Part shown: positions 1 through 7,716 of the stretch, piece after piece
Layout of the letters: every line of letters begins with the position of its first letter
Position numbering within the stretch: position 1 is the stretch's first letter
Origin: an uncultured Phascolarctobacterium sp.
GTDB lineage: Bacteria; Bacillota; Negativicutes; Acidaminococcales; Acidaminococcaceae
DNA: 9,355 nt
Assembly: GCA_900551335.1 (NCBI GenBank)
Contig: URVO01000041.1
Span: forward strand, 1 to 9,355
Direction: 5' to 3'
Notes under the pieces: model-generated
Databases searched by the model: none
Told to the model about the DNA's origin: nothing
The model's input: only the letters and a program-made list of their open reading frames with translations
Translations under genes and position numbers: made by a program

Positions 1-699
1 AGTGATAGTCAGACGTTCGCTGGTGGCCTGTAGCGCTTTGTTCAAGCGCTCCATAATAGGCTTGTTTTCAGCGGCCTGCTTAGCGCGTTTGGCTGCGACG
101 AACTGCTCAATGAGTGTCGACAGGTTGCCGACCTTCTTAATCTGCCAGTCGCCCTTTTCGTTGTGCTGCATTACCAGCTCGGCAACAAAATCTTTGTCGA
201 GGGTGCCATCATGCAGCAGGAGTGAAGCCGTGGCGTTGTCGCCGTCGTGCTTGGTAAGCTGCAAATCCTTCACCGTCATTTTGTCGAGCGGAATATGGCG
301 CTCCAGATTGCGCTTCATAGCATCGGGAACAGGATCTACAGGCTGTGCGCTTGAGGCAGCGTCTTGCTTAGTCTGGGCAACACGCTCAACTGCTTCCTTG
401 CTCATGAGCTCGACGACGGACGGCTTCAGCATATGCAGAATACCGAGAGCGAACGGGTTCGAGAAGATATTATCGTTATTGATTTTGCTTTCAGCTTTGA
501 TAATATCATCAAAGGCATTGTCCATGACGGAGTTGACATCGACATAGCGTGTGAATTTCGTCGTATCATGCTCTTTTACGGCTAGACGCGTTTCGTTGAG
601 CGCGTAGGTCGGAGTTTTGATGAAGTAGAGGAAATAAAAGGCTGCACCTGCAAGTACAGCAAGCAAAATGCTTACGATAAACCACTTTTTCTTATTCAT
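1..699 (-). CDS. Membrane-anchored DUF2939-like protein, 3' end beyond the window
   Basis: The minus strand is open from an ATG at 699-697 to base 1, giving 233 codons with no stop, so the gene continues off the left edge. A Shine-Dalgarno-like AAGGAAGG lies at 716-709, 9 bases before the ATG, and supports this start. The protein opens with MNKKK, then a hydrophobic segment at about residues 6-27. There is no lipobox cysteine, so this is more likely a membrane anchor with the rest outside the membrane than a lipoprotein signal. The next stretch, about residues 29-66, contains TPTYALNETRLAV and the YVDV motif. It resembles the start of DUF2939 proteins, which have no known function. A second region at about 136-200 looks like a folded alpha/beta domain, and 200-233 is charged and probably helical. 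Codons here often end in C, unlike the plus-strand genes. The coding call is firm; the family name is from memory and moderate. Confidence 0.8.
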   Translation of the reverse strand, partial: MNKKKWFIVSILLAVLAGAAFYFLYFIKTPTYALNETRLAVKEHDTTKFTRYVDVNSVMDNAFDDIIKAESKINNDNIFSNPFALGILHMLKPSVVELMSKEAVERVAQTKQDAASSAQPVDPVPDAMKRNLERHIPLDKMTVKDLQLTKHDGDNATASLLLHDGTLDKDFVAELVMQHNEKGDWQIKKVGNLSTLIEQFVAAKRAKQAAENKPIMERLNKALQATSERLTIT

Positions 700-729
700 T
701 TTTTCGTACCTTCCTTTATGTTAGGCAAT

Positions 730-793
730 AAGCTCTCTGCCTTACAGCTTTTGTTTTCTCCGGTTAGGGAGATGCAAGCGTGAGCTGCAGAGA
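730..793 (-). other. Structured 5' leader with nested and competing inverted repeats
   Basis: Between the predicted start site and the ATG of the minus-strand gene are several inverted repeats (plus-strand letters). TCTCTGC at 734-740 pairs with GCAGAGA at 787-793. It encloses a hairpin TCTCC (757-761) / GGAGA (768-772). Two other pairings compete for the same bases: AGCTC (731-735) with GAGCT (782-786), and AAGCT (730-734) with AGCTT (746-750). It matches no riboswitch class I recognise. A regulatory role is inference. Confidence 0.35.
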
Positions 794-823
794 ATATATT
801 ATATAAATTTAAGGCCTGCCTAT

Positions 824-852
824 ATTGTAATCATATTGAGGGCAGATTTCAA
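824..852 (-). promoter_or_regulatory. Sigma70-type promoter for the minus-strand DUF2939-like gene
   Basis: On the minus strand a TTGAAA -35 box (852-847) and a TACAAT -10 box (829-824) are separated by exactly 17 bases. Each matches consensus at five of six positions. Transcription would start near 817 and give a leader of about 117 bases before the ATG at 699. Assignment is by motif only. Confidence 0.6.
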
Positions 853-879
853 TACCTGCTACTAAAAAAATTAAAAATC

Positions 880-909
880 TTGCGGGATGGGGCTTCTTTT
901 GGGTATAAT
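880..909 (+). promoter_or_regulatory. Promoter of the miaB-mutS-mutL-miaA operon
   Basis: A perfect TATAAT -10 box lies at 904-909, with a second overlapping copy at 909-914. A weak -35 box TTGCGG (880-885) sits 18 bases upstream. An A-rich block at about 862-878, directly before the -35, could serve as an UP element. The start site would be about 916, leaving a leader of roughly 40 bases before miaB. The -35 is 27 bases from that of the divergent minus-strand promoter, so the two could share regulators or compete for polymerase. Confidence 0.6.
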
Positions 910-942
910 ATAATGATAAAGCAAAATTAAGCTGTGAAATAT

Positions 943-947
943 GGAGG
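943..947 (+). promoter_or_regulatory. miaB ribosome binding site
   Basis: GGAGG here is 10 bases before ATG 958. It decides the start in favour of that ATG, because the in-frame GTG at 934 would place this SD inside the gene. Confidence 0.7.
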
Positions 948-957
948 TATTACACAT

Positions 958-2286
958 ATGATAGAAAAAGAAAAAACCTATTGCCTGATTAATTACGGCT
1001 GTCAGATGAATGAATCGGATACAGAGCATTATGCAGGCCAGCTGCAGGAGCTGGGCTATAAGCCTAATCCGGATTTTCATACAGCGGATATTATTATTGT
1101 CAACACCTGCTGCGTGCGTGAGAGTGCAGAGAAAAAAATCGCCGGCAAGATTGGCGAGCTGAAGGCTGTGAAGCGTGCCAATCCGGATGTTGTTATCTGT
1201 GTGGCAGGCTGTATGGCGCAAAAGGATGGCGAGAAGCTGCTCAAAAAACATCCGCAGGTTGACCTGCTGCTGGGCACGGCCTATGTCAACGACTTCAAGC
1301 GTCTGCTGCTGGAGTTTCTTGCGGAGCGCAAGGGTGCGGCCTATACTGATTTGACGATTCACCAGAGCGAGTTTGAGGGCCATATGGTACGCCAAAGCTC
1401 GTTTGCTGCGTGGGTTCCCATTATGTACGGCTGCAACAACTTTTGCACCTACTGCATCGTGCCTTACGTGCGTGGCCGTGAGCGTAGCCGCAGTGTAGAG
1501 AATATCGTGCGCGAGATTGAGGCTGCTGTACAGGACGGCTATAAGGAATTTACGCTGCTGGGACAAAACGTTAACTCCTATGGCAAGGATTTTGGCGAGC
1601 AGGATGCTTTTGCCAAGCTGCTGCGTCGCGTGAACGAAATCCCCGGCGTGGAGCGCATCCATTATATGACGAGCCATCCGCGTGATATGAGCGAGGAGGT
1701 TATCAAGGCTGTGGCTGAGTGCGAGCATATCTGCGAGAACTTCCACGTGCCTTTCCAGTCCGGCAGCACGGAAATCCTGCGCCGCATGAACCGTGGCTAT
1801 AGCCGTGAAAAATATCTGGAGCTGATTAAGCTCATTCGCAAGTATGTGCCTGACGCAGCGATTACTACGGATATTATCGTGGGCTTCCCTGGTGAAACGG
1901 AGGAGGATTTTGAGGCTACGATGGATATTGTGCGTCAGGTTGGCTTTGCTTCGGCGTTTACGTTTATTTATTCCAAGCGCAGCGGTACTCCGGCAGCGAA
2001 GATGGAGGAGCAGGTGCCGCTGGCAACGAAGAAGGAGCGCCTGAACCGCCTGATGGCGCTGCAAAATGAGAACAGCCTGCGCTTCCATGAGACTCTGGTC
2101 GGCCAGACTGTAGAGGTTTTGGCAGAGGGACCGAGCAAGCAGGCTGATGTTTGGAACGGTCGCACGCGCACTGGTATTCTGGTGCTGTGGCCGATTGAGG
2201 ATAAGCATTATGAGGTAGGCCAGAAGGTCAATGTGAAGCTTGACACTGCGCAAACCTGGTTAGTGAAAGGTAAGGCGGTAGATTAA
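958..2286 (+). CDS. miaB: tRNA-2-methylthio-N6-dimethylallyladenosine synthase MiaB
   Basis: MiaB is a cytoplasmic radical-SAM methylthiotransferase. It converts i6A at position 37 of tRNAs reading UNN codons into ms2i6A, using two iron-sulfur clusters. The 442-residue protein has the full family layout. The N-terminal UPF0004 domain has cluster cysteines C15 (YGCQMN), C51 (NTCCVRE) and C85 (VAGCMAQ). The radical-SAM motif C-x3-C-x2-C is at C159, C163 and C166, followed by [13 protein letters not shown]-terminal TRAM RNA-binding domain covers about 375-442. Length is normal for the family. The start at ATG 958 is chosen for its GGAGG; a GTG at 934 would add eight residues. The stop TAA shares its last base with the mutS ATG, implying translational coupling. 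The substrate is made by MiaA, encoded later in the same operon. Confusion with the paralogue MtaB is unlikely given the YGCQMN and NTC motifs. Confidence 0.95.
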   Translation: MIEKEKTYCLINYGCQMNESDTEHYAGQLQELGYKPNPDFHTADIIIVNTCCVRESAEKKIAGKIGELKAVKRANPDVVICVAGCMAQKDGEKLLKKHPQVDLLLGTAYVNDFKRLLLEFLAERKGAAYTDLTIHQSEFEGHMVRQSSFAAWVPIMYGCNNFCTYCIVPYVRGRERSRSVENIVREIEAAVQDGYKEFTLLGQNVNSYGKDFGEQDAFAKLLRRVNEIPGVERIHYMTSHPRDMSEEVIKAVAECEHICENFHVPFQSGSTEILRRMNRGYSREKYLELIKLIRKYVPDAAITTDIIVGFPGETEEDFEATMDIVRQVGFASAFTFIYSKRSGTPAAKMEEQVPLATKKERLNRLMALQNENSLRFHETLVGQTVEVLAEGPSKQADVWNGRTRTGILVLWPIEDKHYEVGQKVNVKLDTAQTWLVKGKAVD

Positions 2287-4863
2287 TGGCTGCTGCAAAT
2301 GTTACGCCGATGGTGCAGCAATATCTGGATGTCAAAAACCAGCATCCTGATGAATTGCTGTTCTTCCGTCTGGGCGATTTTTACGAAATGTTTTATGATG
2401 ATGCGATTAAAGCATCTGAGGTTTTGAATATTACGCTGACGAAGCGCTCCGGTAACGACGATATCCCGATGTGCGGCGTATCATTCGGTCGACGGCTATA
2501 TTGCCAAGCTGATTAAGAAGGGCTTCCGCATTGCTATCTGTGAGCAGGTCGAGGACCCGAAGCTGGCGAAGGGCATTGTCGAGCGTAAGGTTATCAAGAT
2601 TATTACGCCGGGCACAGCGCTGAACGAGCAGCTTTTAGAGGACAAGCATAACCGTTATCTTGTCTTTTTGCAGGAGTTTGCAGGTCATGAGCTGTGCTTT
2701 GCGGCGGCAGATGTTTCGACAGGCGAATGCGAATGGTTCTTTGACGACAGCAAGGAAGCGTTTTTGAATATTACGGAGCAGATTTACAGAATGCAGCCTG
2801 CGGAAATGGTTGTCAGCCTTGGCTATCAGGAGACGATTGACAGGCTGCGCGAGTGGCTGGCGGCAAGGCTGCCGGAGTGCGCCGTAAGCGGCTATGACAG
2901 CAAAACGCCGGAGACGGCTTATTTTGCGCAGCACTTTGCCGGCACCGAGGTACCTGCGGAGGTACACAAGACGGTGGAGCGTCTGCTGAGCTATCTGCAT
3001 GGCACTGTTATGGCAGATTTGAGCCACATCAACCGTTTGACGCGTATCGAGCGCAACAGCTTTATGAATCTTGATGTCACGGCGATACGTAATCTGGAGC
3101 TGGTACGCAGCATGGCGGACGGCTCGAAGCGCGGTACGCTGCTGGACGTGTTGGATTTTACGAAAACCTCTATGGGTGCGCGCCGTCTGCGTAGCTGGAT
3201 TGAAAGCCCGCTGCTCGACCTTGGCCGTATTGCCGAGCGTCAGGAGGCGGTGGCCGAGCTTTTGGCAGACAGCAATCTGCGCGAGGCGGTAGCCGAGCAG
3301 CTGAAGGCCGTGGCCGATTTGGAGCGTATCGTGAGCCGCATCGAGGTGGGCAGTGCGAATGCACGTGACCTTGTGGCGCTGCGTAATTCGCTGATGATGC
3401 TGCCGGGACTGAAGGATATTTTGACCGGCTGCAAGAGCCGCTTGCTGGGTAAGCTGTGCGGCGAGCTGCATCTGCATAAGGAGCTGGCCGAGATTTTGCA
3501 GCGCGCGATTGTGGATGAGCCGCCGTTTTCCGTGCGCGAGGGCGGCATGATTCGCACCGGCTATAACAGTGAGCTGGACGAGCTGCACGAGATTGCTGCG
3601 GATAACAAAACGTGGATGCAGAACTTTGAGCAGAAGGTGAAGGATGAAACCGGCATCAAGACGCTCAAGGTTGGCTATAACAAGGTTTTTGGCTACTATA
3701 TCGAGGTCAGCAAGGGACAGTCGAGCAGCGTGCCCGATTATTTCGTGCGCAAGCAGACGCTGGTGAACGCAGAGCGTTATATCGTACCTGAGCTGAAGGC
3801 GTTTGAAAATAAAATTCTCGGTGCGAAGGAAAAAATTCAGCAGCTGGAATATTATCTGTTTGACGAGCTGCGCAGCCTGATTCGCGGCAAGATTGTCGAG
3901 ATTCAGGAGACAGCGCGCGCGATTTCCTGCATTGATGTGCTCAATTCGCTGGCGCTGGCAGCTTATAAATATAATTATATCCGTCCGGAGCTGAACAACT
4001 GGGGCGAGATAAAGATTACCGATGGCCGTCATCCTGTGGTGGAGCGTCTGCTGGAGAAGGAAATCTTCGTGCCGAATAATACGAACCTTAATAATGCAGA
4101 TGAGCGCATGATGATTATTACCGGCCCGAATATGGCAGGCAAGTCGACCTATATGCGTCAGGTGGCGTTGCTGGTGCTGATGGCGCAGATGGGCAGCTTT
4201 ATCCCTGCGCGTCAGGCGAATATCTGTCCTGTCGATAAAATCTTTACGCGCGTGGGTGCCAGCGATGATTTGGCAACAGGCCAGAGCACCTTCATGGTGG
4301 AGATGAACGAGGTGGCGCAGATTTTGAAATACGCCACGAAAAACAGCCTGATTATCCTCGACGAGGTGGGCCGCGGCACGAGCACCTTTGATGGCATGAG
4401 CATTGCGCATGCGGTGATGGAATATATTCATGATAAGATTAAGGCGAAGACGCTCTTTGCTACGCATTATCATCAGCTGATGGCGCTGGAGACGGTGCTG
4501 GAGGGCGTGAAGAATTATTCTGTGGCAGTCAAGGAGCGCGGCAAGGATATTGTCTTCCTGCGCCGCATTGTTCCGGGCGGCACAGACCGCAGCTATGGCG
4601 TGCATGTGGCAAGGCTGGCAGGCCTGCCGAAGCGCGTGCTGGACAGAGCTGAGGAGCTTTTGACCGAATATGACAGCGAGAACGGACAGAGTGCTGCGCC
4701 TGCGGCCAGCACGGCGCAGCCTGAGATGATGGGCTCGCTGTTTACGGCAAGCGCTATAGCGCAGCGTCTGGACACCTTGGACGTTATGAGCATGACGCCG
4801 ATTGAGGCGCTGAACACCCTCTACCAGCTGCAGGCAGAGGCAAGAAAGGAGTTGGGTAAATAA
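2286..4863 (+). pseudogene. mutS: DNA mismatch repair protein MutS, frameshifted after codon 65
   Basis: MutS binds mismatches and small loops in DNA and recruits MutL. Reading from ATG 2286, the first frame encodes 76 residues. These include the mismatch-contacting Phe-X-Glu at F32-Y33-E34 and end as MCGV at 2469-2480, then out-of-frame residues to TAA 2514-2516. The true continuation resumes one frame over at 2482 ([10 protein letters not shown]) and runs 793 codons to TAA 4861-4863. The two parts plus two missing residues give about 860 residues, the normal length. The downstream part is intact: Walker A GPNMAGKST at about 615-623, the DDLATGQSTF loop, Walker B DEVGRGTSTFDG, the FATHYHQL motif, and a tail MMGSLF that could bind the beta clamp. 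Family members read GVPYH where this gene reads GV-H. A 5-base loss is therefore more likely than programmed frameshifting. The downstream frame has no ATG or GTG before ATG 2791 and no convincing SD, so a functional product is unlikely. A sequencing error remains possible. Confidence 0.9.
2478..2484 (+). other. Frameshift junction in mutS (probable 5-base deletion)
   Basis: GTA (V65) at 2478-2480 is followed by a lone T at 2481, then CAT (His) in the new frame. Restoring conserved Pro-Tyr, with Pro as CCG (a codon used often here), gives GTACCGTATCAT. There GTA occurs twice, 5 bases apart, and loss of GTACC leaves exactly the observed GTATCAT. The ancestral sequence is inferred, not seen. 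Confidence 0.7.
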
Positions 4864-6923
4864 TGGCAGACGAGCATGTCGTCCAGCTTTTGGACACTAA
4901 TACAGCAAACCAGATTGCTGCCGGCGAGGTTGTGGAAAAGCCTGCTTCGGTAGTCAAGGAGCTGGTGGAGAACGCTCTTGATGCAGGGGCGACGAAGATT
5001 GAAGTTACGACCTTTGCCGGAGGCACAGAATATATTCGTGTCGTGGATAATGGCTGCGGCATGAACGAGGCTAATGCCAAAATGGCTGTGCTGCGGCATG
5101 CGACAAGCAAGCTGACGAGTGCGGACGATTTACTGCGCCTGCATACGCTGGGCTTTCGCGGTGAAGCCTTGCCGAGTATTGCATCTGTTTCTAACTTTAC
5201 CCTGCTTACGCGTCCGCAGGAGGAGGAGTTCGCGACCTCGGTGCATATCGACGGCGGCGAGCAGACGGAGGTCAGCTCGACCGGCGCGGCGGCAGGCACG
5301 ACGGTTATCGTCGAGAACCTGTTCTTCAATGTGCCTGCGCGACGTAAATTTTTAAAAACTGTGGCGACGGAGGGACGTTATATCAGCGAGCTGCTGACGA
5401 AGCTGGCGCTGTCGCGTCCTGATGTACGCTTTAAGCTGACGAATAACGATAAGGAAGTGCTGAGTACGCCGGGGGACGGCGATTTGGCGCGGACGATTCG
5501 TGCCTTATATGGCAAAAATGTCGCAGAGAATCTGCTGACGGTGCAGCTTGATGACAAGGCGGTGCAGATAAGCGGCTTCATTGGCCGCCCGACGCTGCTC
5601 AAGGGTACGCGCGGCTGGCAGACCTTTTTCGTCAATGGCCGCAGCATCGGCAGCAAGATGCTGTCGAAGGCTATGGACCATGCCTATCAGTCGCAGATTC
5701 CCAAGAGCGGCTTTCCCTTTGCGGTTATCAATATTACGGTGGATACGGCGTCTGTCGATGTCAATGTGCATCCGCAAAAGAGCGAGATTAAGTTCAGCGA
5801 TGACGGCGTGATTTACCGCGCTATGTTCAAGGCGCTGACGGATGCGCTGACGCGGCCGATGAGTGCGCAGAAAACGCAGGTGCAGCTTCTGCCTGATTCA
5901 GAGCTGAATGCTTTTGTGCCTGCGTCTCCGAAAACGACGCTGGCCGTGCATCGTGAGCCGCCTGTGCGCCACGAGCAGCCTGCTCCCTGCACTAAGGCAG
6001 GAGAACGTCTGCAGCGCGACAGCGCGGCGCTCTTCCGCCATAATCCGGGCGTATTGAAGGAGGCAGAGCAGCCTGACGCTCCCAGTGTCGAGGAACGCTT
6101 GCAGGCGGCGCTGGCCTCTTTAGAAAAGCGTGAGGAAAAGCCGCAGGAAGCGCCCGCTTCTCCGGAAAAGCATGAGGAGAAGCCGCAGCAGGAGACGCTG
6201 ACGAGCAGCTTCAGCAATGGCTATCAAGAGCCTGTGCTTGCAGTACACGAGGCGAGAGCTGAGTTTACGGCGCAGAAGGCCGAGCCGCAGCCTGCTCCGA
6301 CGCAGGCTCCGCGCGAGACGATTGCCTTTACGGATACCAACAGCGCTTTGGCGACCATCTGGCCGATTGGTCAGGTGGACAAGACGTTTATTATTGCGCA
6401 GTCCGAGACGGCGCTTTATCTTATTGACCAGCATGCAGCGCATGAGCGCATTCTTTATGATAAGCTGGTGGCGTCACATGAGCATGTTCCGGCTCAGCAG
6501 CTTTTGATGCCTTTATATATCGACCTTGATAACGATGATATTGCGCTGATTGAGGAGCATGCAGCCGAGTTTGCCGACCTTGGCATTGACGCTGGCAGTG
6601 CTGGCGAGGGACTTTTGCGTGTCAGCAGTCTGCCTGCCGATATTAAGGCAGACGAGGCCGAGGACTTTATCAAGGAAATCAGCAAAATGCTGCGCGAGCT
6701 GCGCTCTGTCAATGGCAGCGATTTGCGTCAGGAGGTGCTGCATATGACGGCGTGCAAGGCGGCGATTAAGGCAGGCCAGCTGCTCACGCTGCAGCAGATA
6801 CGCCAGCTGATTGTTGATTTGTGCAACACGACGCATCCGTTCACCTGTCCGCACGGACGTCCCTGCATGATTGAAATTGACAGCACGCGCCTCTATACGA
6901 TGTTTAAAAGGAACGGCTTCTGA
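4863..6923 (+). CDS. mutL: DNA mismatch repair protein MutL (endonuclease type)
   Basis: MutL couples mismatch recognition by MutS to strand incision. The 686 residues start with a GHKL ATPase domain: ELVENALDAG at 33-42, DNGCGM at 62-67, ATSKL at 80-84 and GFRGEAL at 97-103. A transducer domain runs to about 335, with NVHPQKSEIKF near its end. Residues about 340-490 are a low-complexity Pro/Glu/Gln/Lys linker. The C-terminal dimerisation/nuclease domain has DQHAAHERILYD at 522-533, a likely clamp-binding QQLLMP at 545-550, ACKAAIKAG at 630-638 and CPHGRP at 662-667. These metal-site motifs mark the nicking MutL of bacteria without MutH. The last position of the DQHA motif is Asp533 rather than the usual Glu. 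The ATG overlaps the mutS stop, but an AAGGAG at 4846-4851 could allow independent initiation, relevant because mutS is broken upstream. The reading frame is intact. Confidence 0.95.
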   Translation: MADEHVVQLLDTNTANQIAAGEVVEKPASVVKELVENALDAGATKIEVTTFAGGTEYIRVVDNGCGMNEANAKMAVLRHATSKLTSADDLLRLHTLGFRGEALPSIASVSNFTLLTRPQEEEFATSVHIDGGEQTEVSSTGAAAGTTVIVENLFFNVPARRKFLKTVATEGRYISELLTKLALSRPDVRFKLTNNDKEVLSTPGDGDLARTIRALYGKNVAENLLTVQLDDKAVQISGFIGRPTLLKGTRGWQTFFVNGRSIGSKMLSKAMDHAYQSQIPKSGFPFAVINITVDTASVDVNVHPQKSEIKFSDDGVIYRAMFKALTDALTRPMSAQKTQVQLLPDSELNAFVPASPKTTLAVHREPPVRHEQPAPCTKAGERLQRDSAALFRHNPGVLKEAEQPDAPSVEERLQAALASLEKREEKPQEAPASPEKHEEKPQQETLTSSFSNGYQEPVLAVHEARAEFTAQKAEPQPAPTQAPRETIAFTDTNSALATIWPIGQVDKTFIIAQSETALYLIDQHAAHERILYDKLVASHEHVPAQQLLMPLYIDLDNDDIALIEEHAAEFADLGIDAGSAGEGLLRVSSLPADIKADEAEDFIKEISKMLRELRSVNGSDLRQEVLHMTACKAAIKAGQLLTLQQIRQLIVDLCNTTHPFTCPHGRPCMIEIDSTRLYTMFKRNGF
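6114..6197 (+). repeat. Imperfect 2 x 42-base tandem repeat in the MutL linker
   Basis: Two 14-codon units, 6114-6155 and 6156-6197, encode ASLEKREEKPQEAP and ASPEKHEEKPQQET (residues 418-431 and 432-445). They lie in the disordered linker, where length changes are usually tolerated. The units have drifted at several codons, so this is an old duplication. Confidence 0.7.
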
Positions 6924-7708
6924 TGCTGACGGGAAGGCTTGGCGTAACTATTGCGCGTAATGCCAGCGGCAGCGCGGCGGTGGAGCAGGCCAAGCTGTGG
7001 GCGCAGCAGCTTGGTGCGGAGTATATCGTGCGTCCGCATAATGTGAGTATGCCGGAACTCATGCAGCAGCATGGCTTGGCAGCGCTCGTCGTGGGCGAGA
7101 AGGATGGGCCGCGTATTCACAGCGAGGCAGGCAGCTTTGCTTATCATCCGAGTATGGCGGTGCTGCGCCTGCAGCAGCTTAAGCGCGGGCAGACAGACCA
7201 TCTGCTGCCTGCCTTGGGACTGCGTGAGGGCGTGCGCGTGCTTGATGCCACGATGGGGCTGGCGGCGGACGCTGCCCTCAGCGCCTACGCCGTAGGCGCT
7301 GGCGGACGCGTTGTGGGGCTAGAGGCCTCGCCGCTGCTGCACTTTGCCGTAAGCTATGGCTTGGCGCATTACGTGGCGGAGGACGAGGATTTGACGGCGG
7401 CGCTCAGGCGCATTGAGCCGGTGCAGGCCGTGGCGAAGGAGTATCTGGCACAGTGCGCGGCGCAGAGCTTCGATGTCGTGTATTTTGACCCGATGTTCCG
7501 CCATCCTGTGCAGGGCTCGAAGGCTATGGACGCGCTGCGTCCTATGTCGTATGAGGCGGCGCTGGATGAGGAAACGCTGGCGCTGGCACGCAGAGCCGCT
7601 GCGCGTGTGGTTATCAAGGAGCGCAGCGAGTACATTCTGCGGCAGTATGGCTGCACAGAGTTTATTGGCGGCAAGTATAGTAGAATTAAGTATGGGATAT
7701 TAGCTTGA
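6923..7708 (+). CDS. Class I SAM-dependent methyltransferase, RsmJ-like (DUF548 family)
   Basis: This 261-residue protein looks like a Rossmann-fold methyltransferase related to RsmJ, which in E. coli makes m2G1516 in 16S rRNA. The SAM-binding motif I is VLDATMGLAADA at 106-117, matching the RsmJ pattern DATAGLGRDA. E134 (GLEAS) probably contacts the ribose of SAM. The catalytic motif is VVYFDPMF at 185-192, matching the RsmJ YLDPMF. A VVIK strand follows near 240, where RsmJ has VVVK. The first ~95 residues also parallel the RsmJ N-terminus. The substrate is not proven: an rRNA guanine is the family expectation, but Gram-positive members are largely uncharacterised. Its ATG overlaps the mutL stop (TGATG), with AAGGA at 6908-6912 ten bases upstream, so it is co-translated with mutL. 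The stop precedes miaA by 8 bases. Nothing suggests a repair role beyond location. A perfect palindrome lies within the gene at 7279-7301. Confidence 0.85.
   Translation: MLTGRLGVTIARNASGSAAVEQAKLWAQQLGAEYIVRPHNVSMPELMQQHGLAALVVGEKDGPRIHSEAGSFAYHPSMAVLRLQQLKRGQTDHLLPALGLREGVRVLDATMGLAADAALSAYAVGAGGRVVGLEASPLLHFAVSYGLAHYVAEDEDLTAALRRIEPVQAVAKEYLAQCAAQSFDVVYFDPMFRHPVQGSKAMDALRPMSYEAALDEETLALARRAAARVVIKERSEYILRQYGCTEFIGGKYSRIKYGILA
7279..7301. repeat. Perfect inverted repeat, 11-base arms around one base, inside a gene
   Basis: CAGCGCCTACG at 7279-7289 is the exact reverse complement of CGTAGGCGCTG at 7291-7301, with C7290 in the centre. In the methyltransferase frame it encodes A121-Y-A-V-G-A-G127, just after motif I. 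No T-tract follows, so it is not a terminator. Confidence 0.85.
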
Positions 7709-7710
7709 GG
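7707..7710 (+). promoter_or_regulatory. miaA ribosome binding site
   Basis: GAGG overlaps the methyltransferase stop TGA (7706-7708) and stands 6 bases before ATG 7717. This favours ATG 7717 over the TTG at 7705, which would have to use an SD upstream of 7705 that is not apparent. Confidence 0.6.
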
Positions 7711-7716
7711 TTTGTT

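Noticed and set aside
2..547. Plus-strand open frame at the left edge
   Set aside because: It is rich in Ser, Cys and Leu and lies antisense to the minus-strand gene, which has a promoter, SD, membrane segment and an uninterrupted frame.
934..957. GTG 934 as miaB start
   Set aside because: It would put the GGAGG SD inside the gene. ATG 958 has the right spacing and gives the usual N-terminus.
871..2253. Long minus-strand open frame opposite miaB, and similar ones at 2635-4605 and 7369-8187
   Set aside because: They oppose genes with clear family motifs. They encode Leu/His/Arg/Ala-rich sequences typical of the antisense of GAG/CTG-rich codons, and have no recognisable motif or SD.
2440..2516. 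Programmed ribosomal frameshifting in mutS
   Set aside because: No slippery heptamer, rare-codon pause or stop-codon +1 site is visible at the junction. The missing conserved Pro-Tyr would remain missing after a shift. Programmed shifting is not known for MutS.
7705..7716. TTG 7705 as miaA start
   Set aside because: ATG 7717 has a GAGG SD at 6 bases and places the P-loop at the usual distance from the N-terminus.
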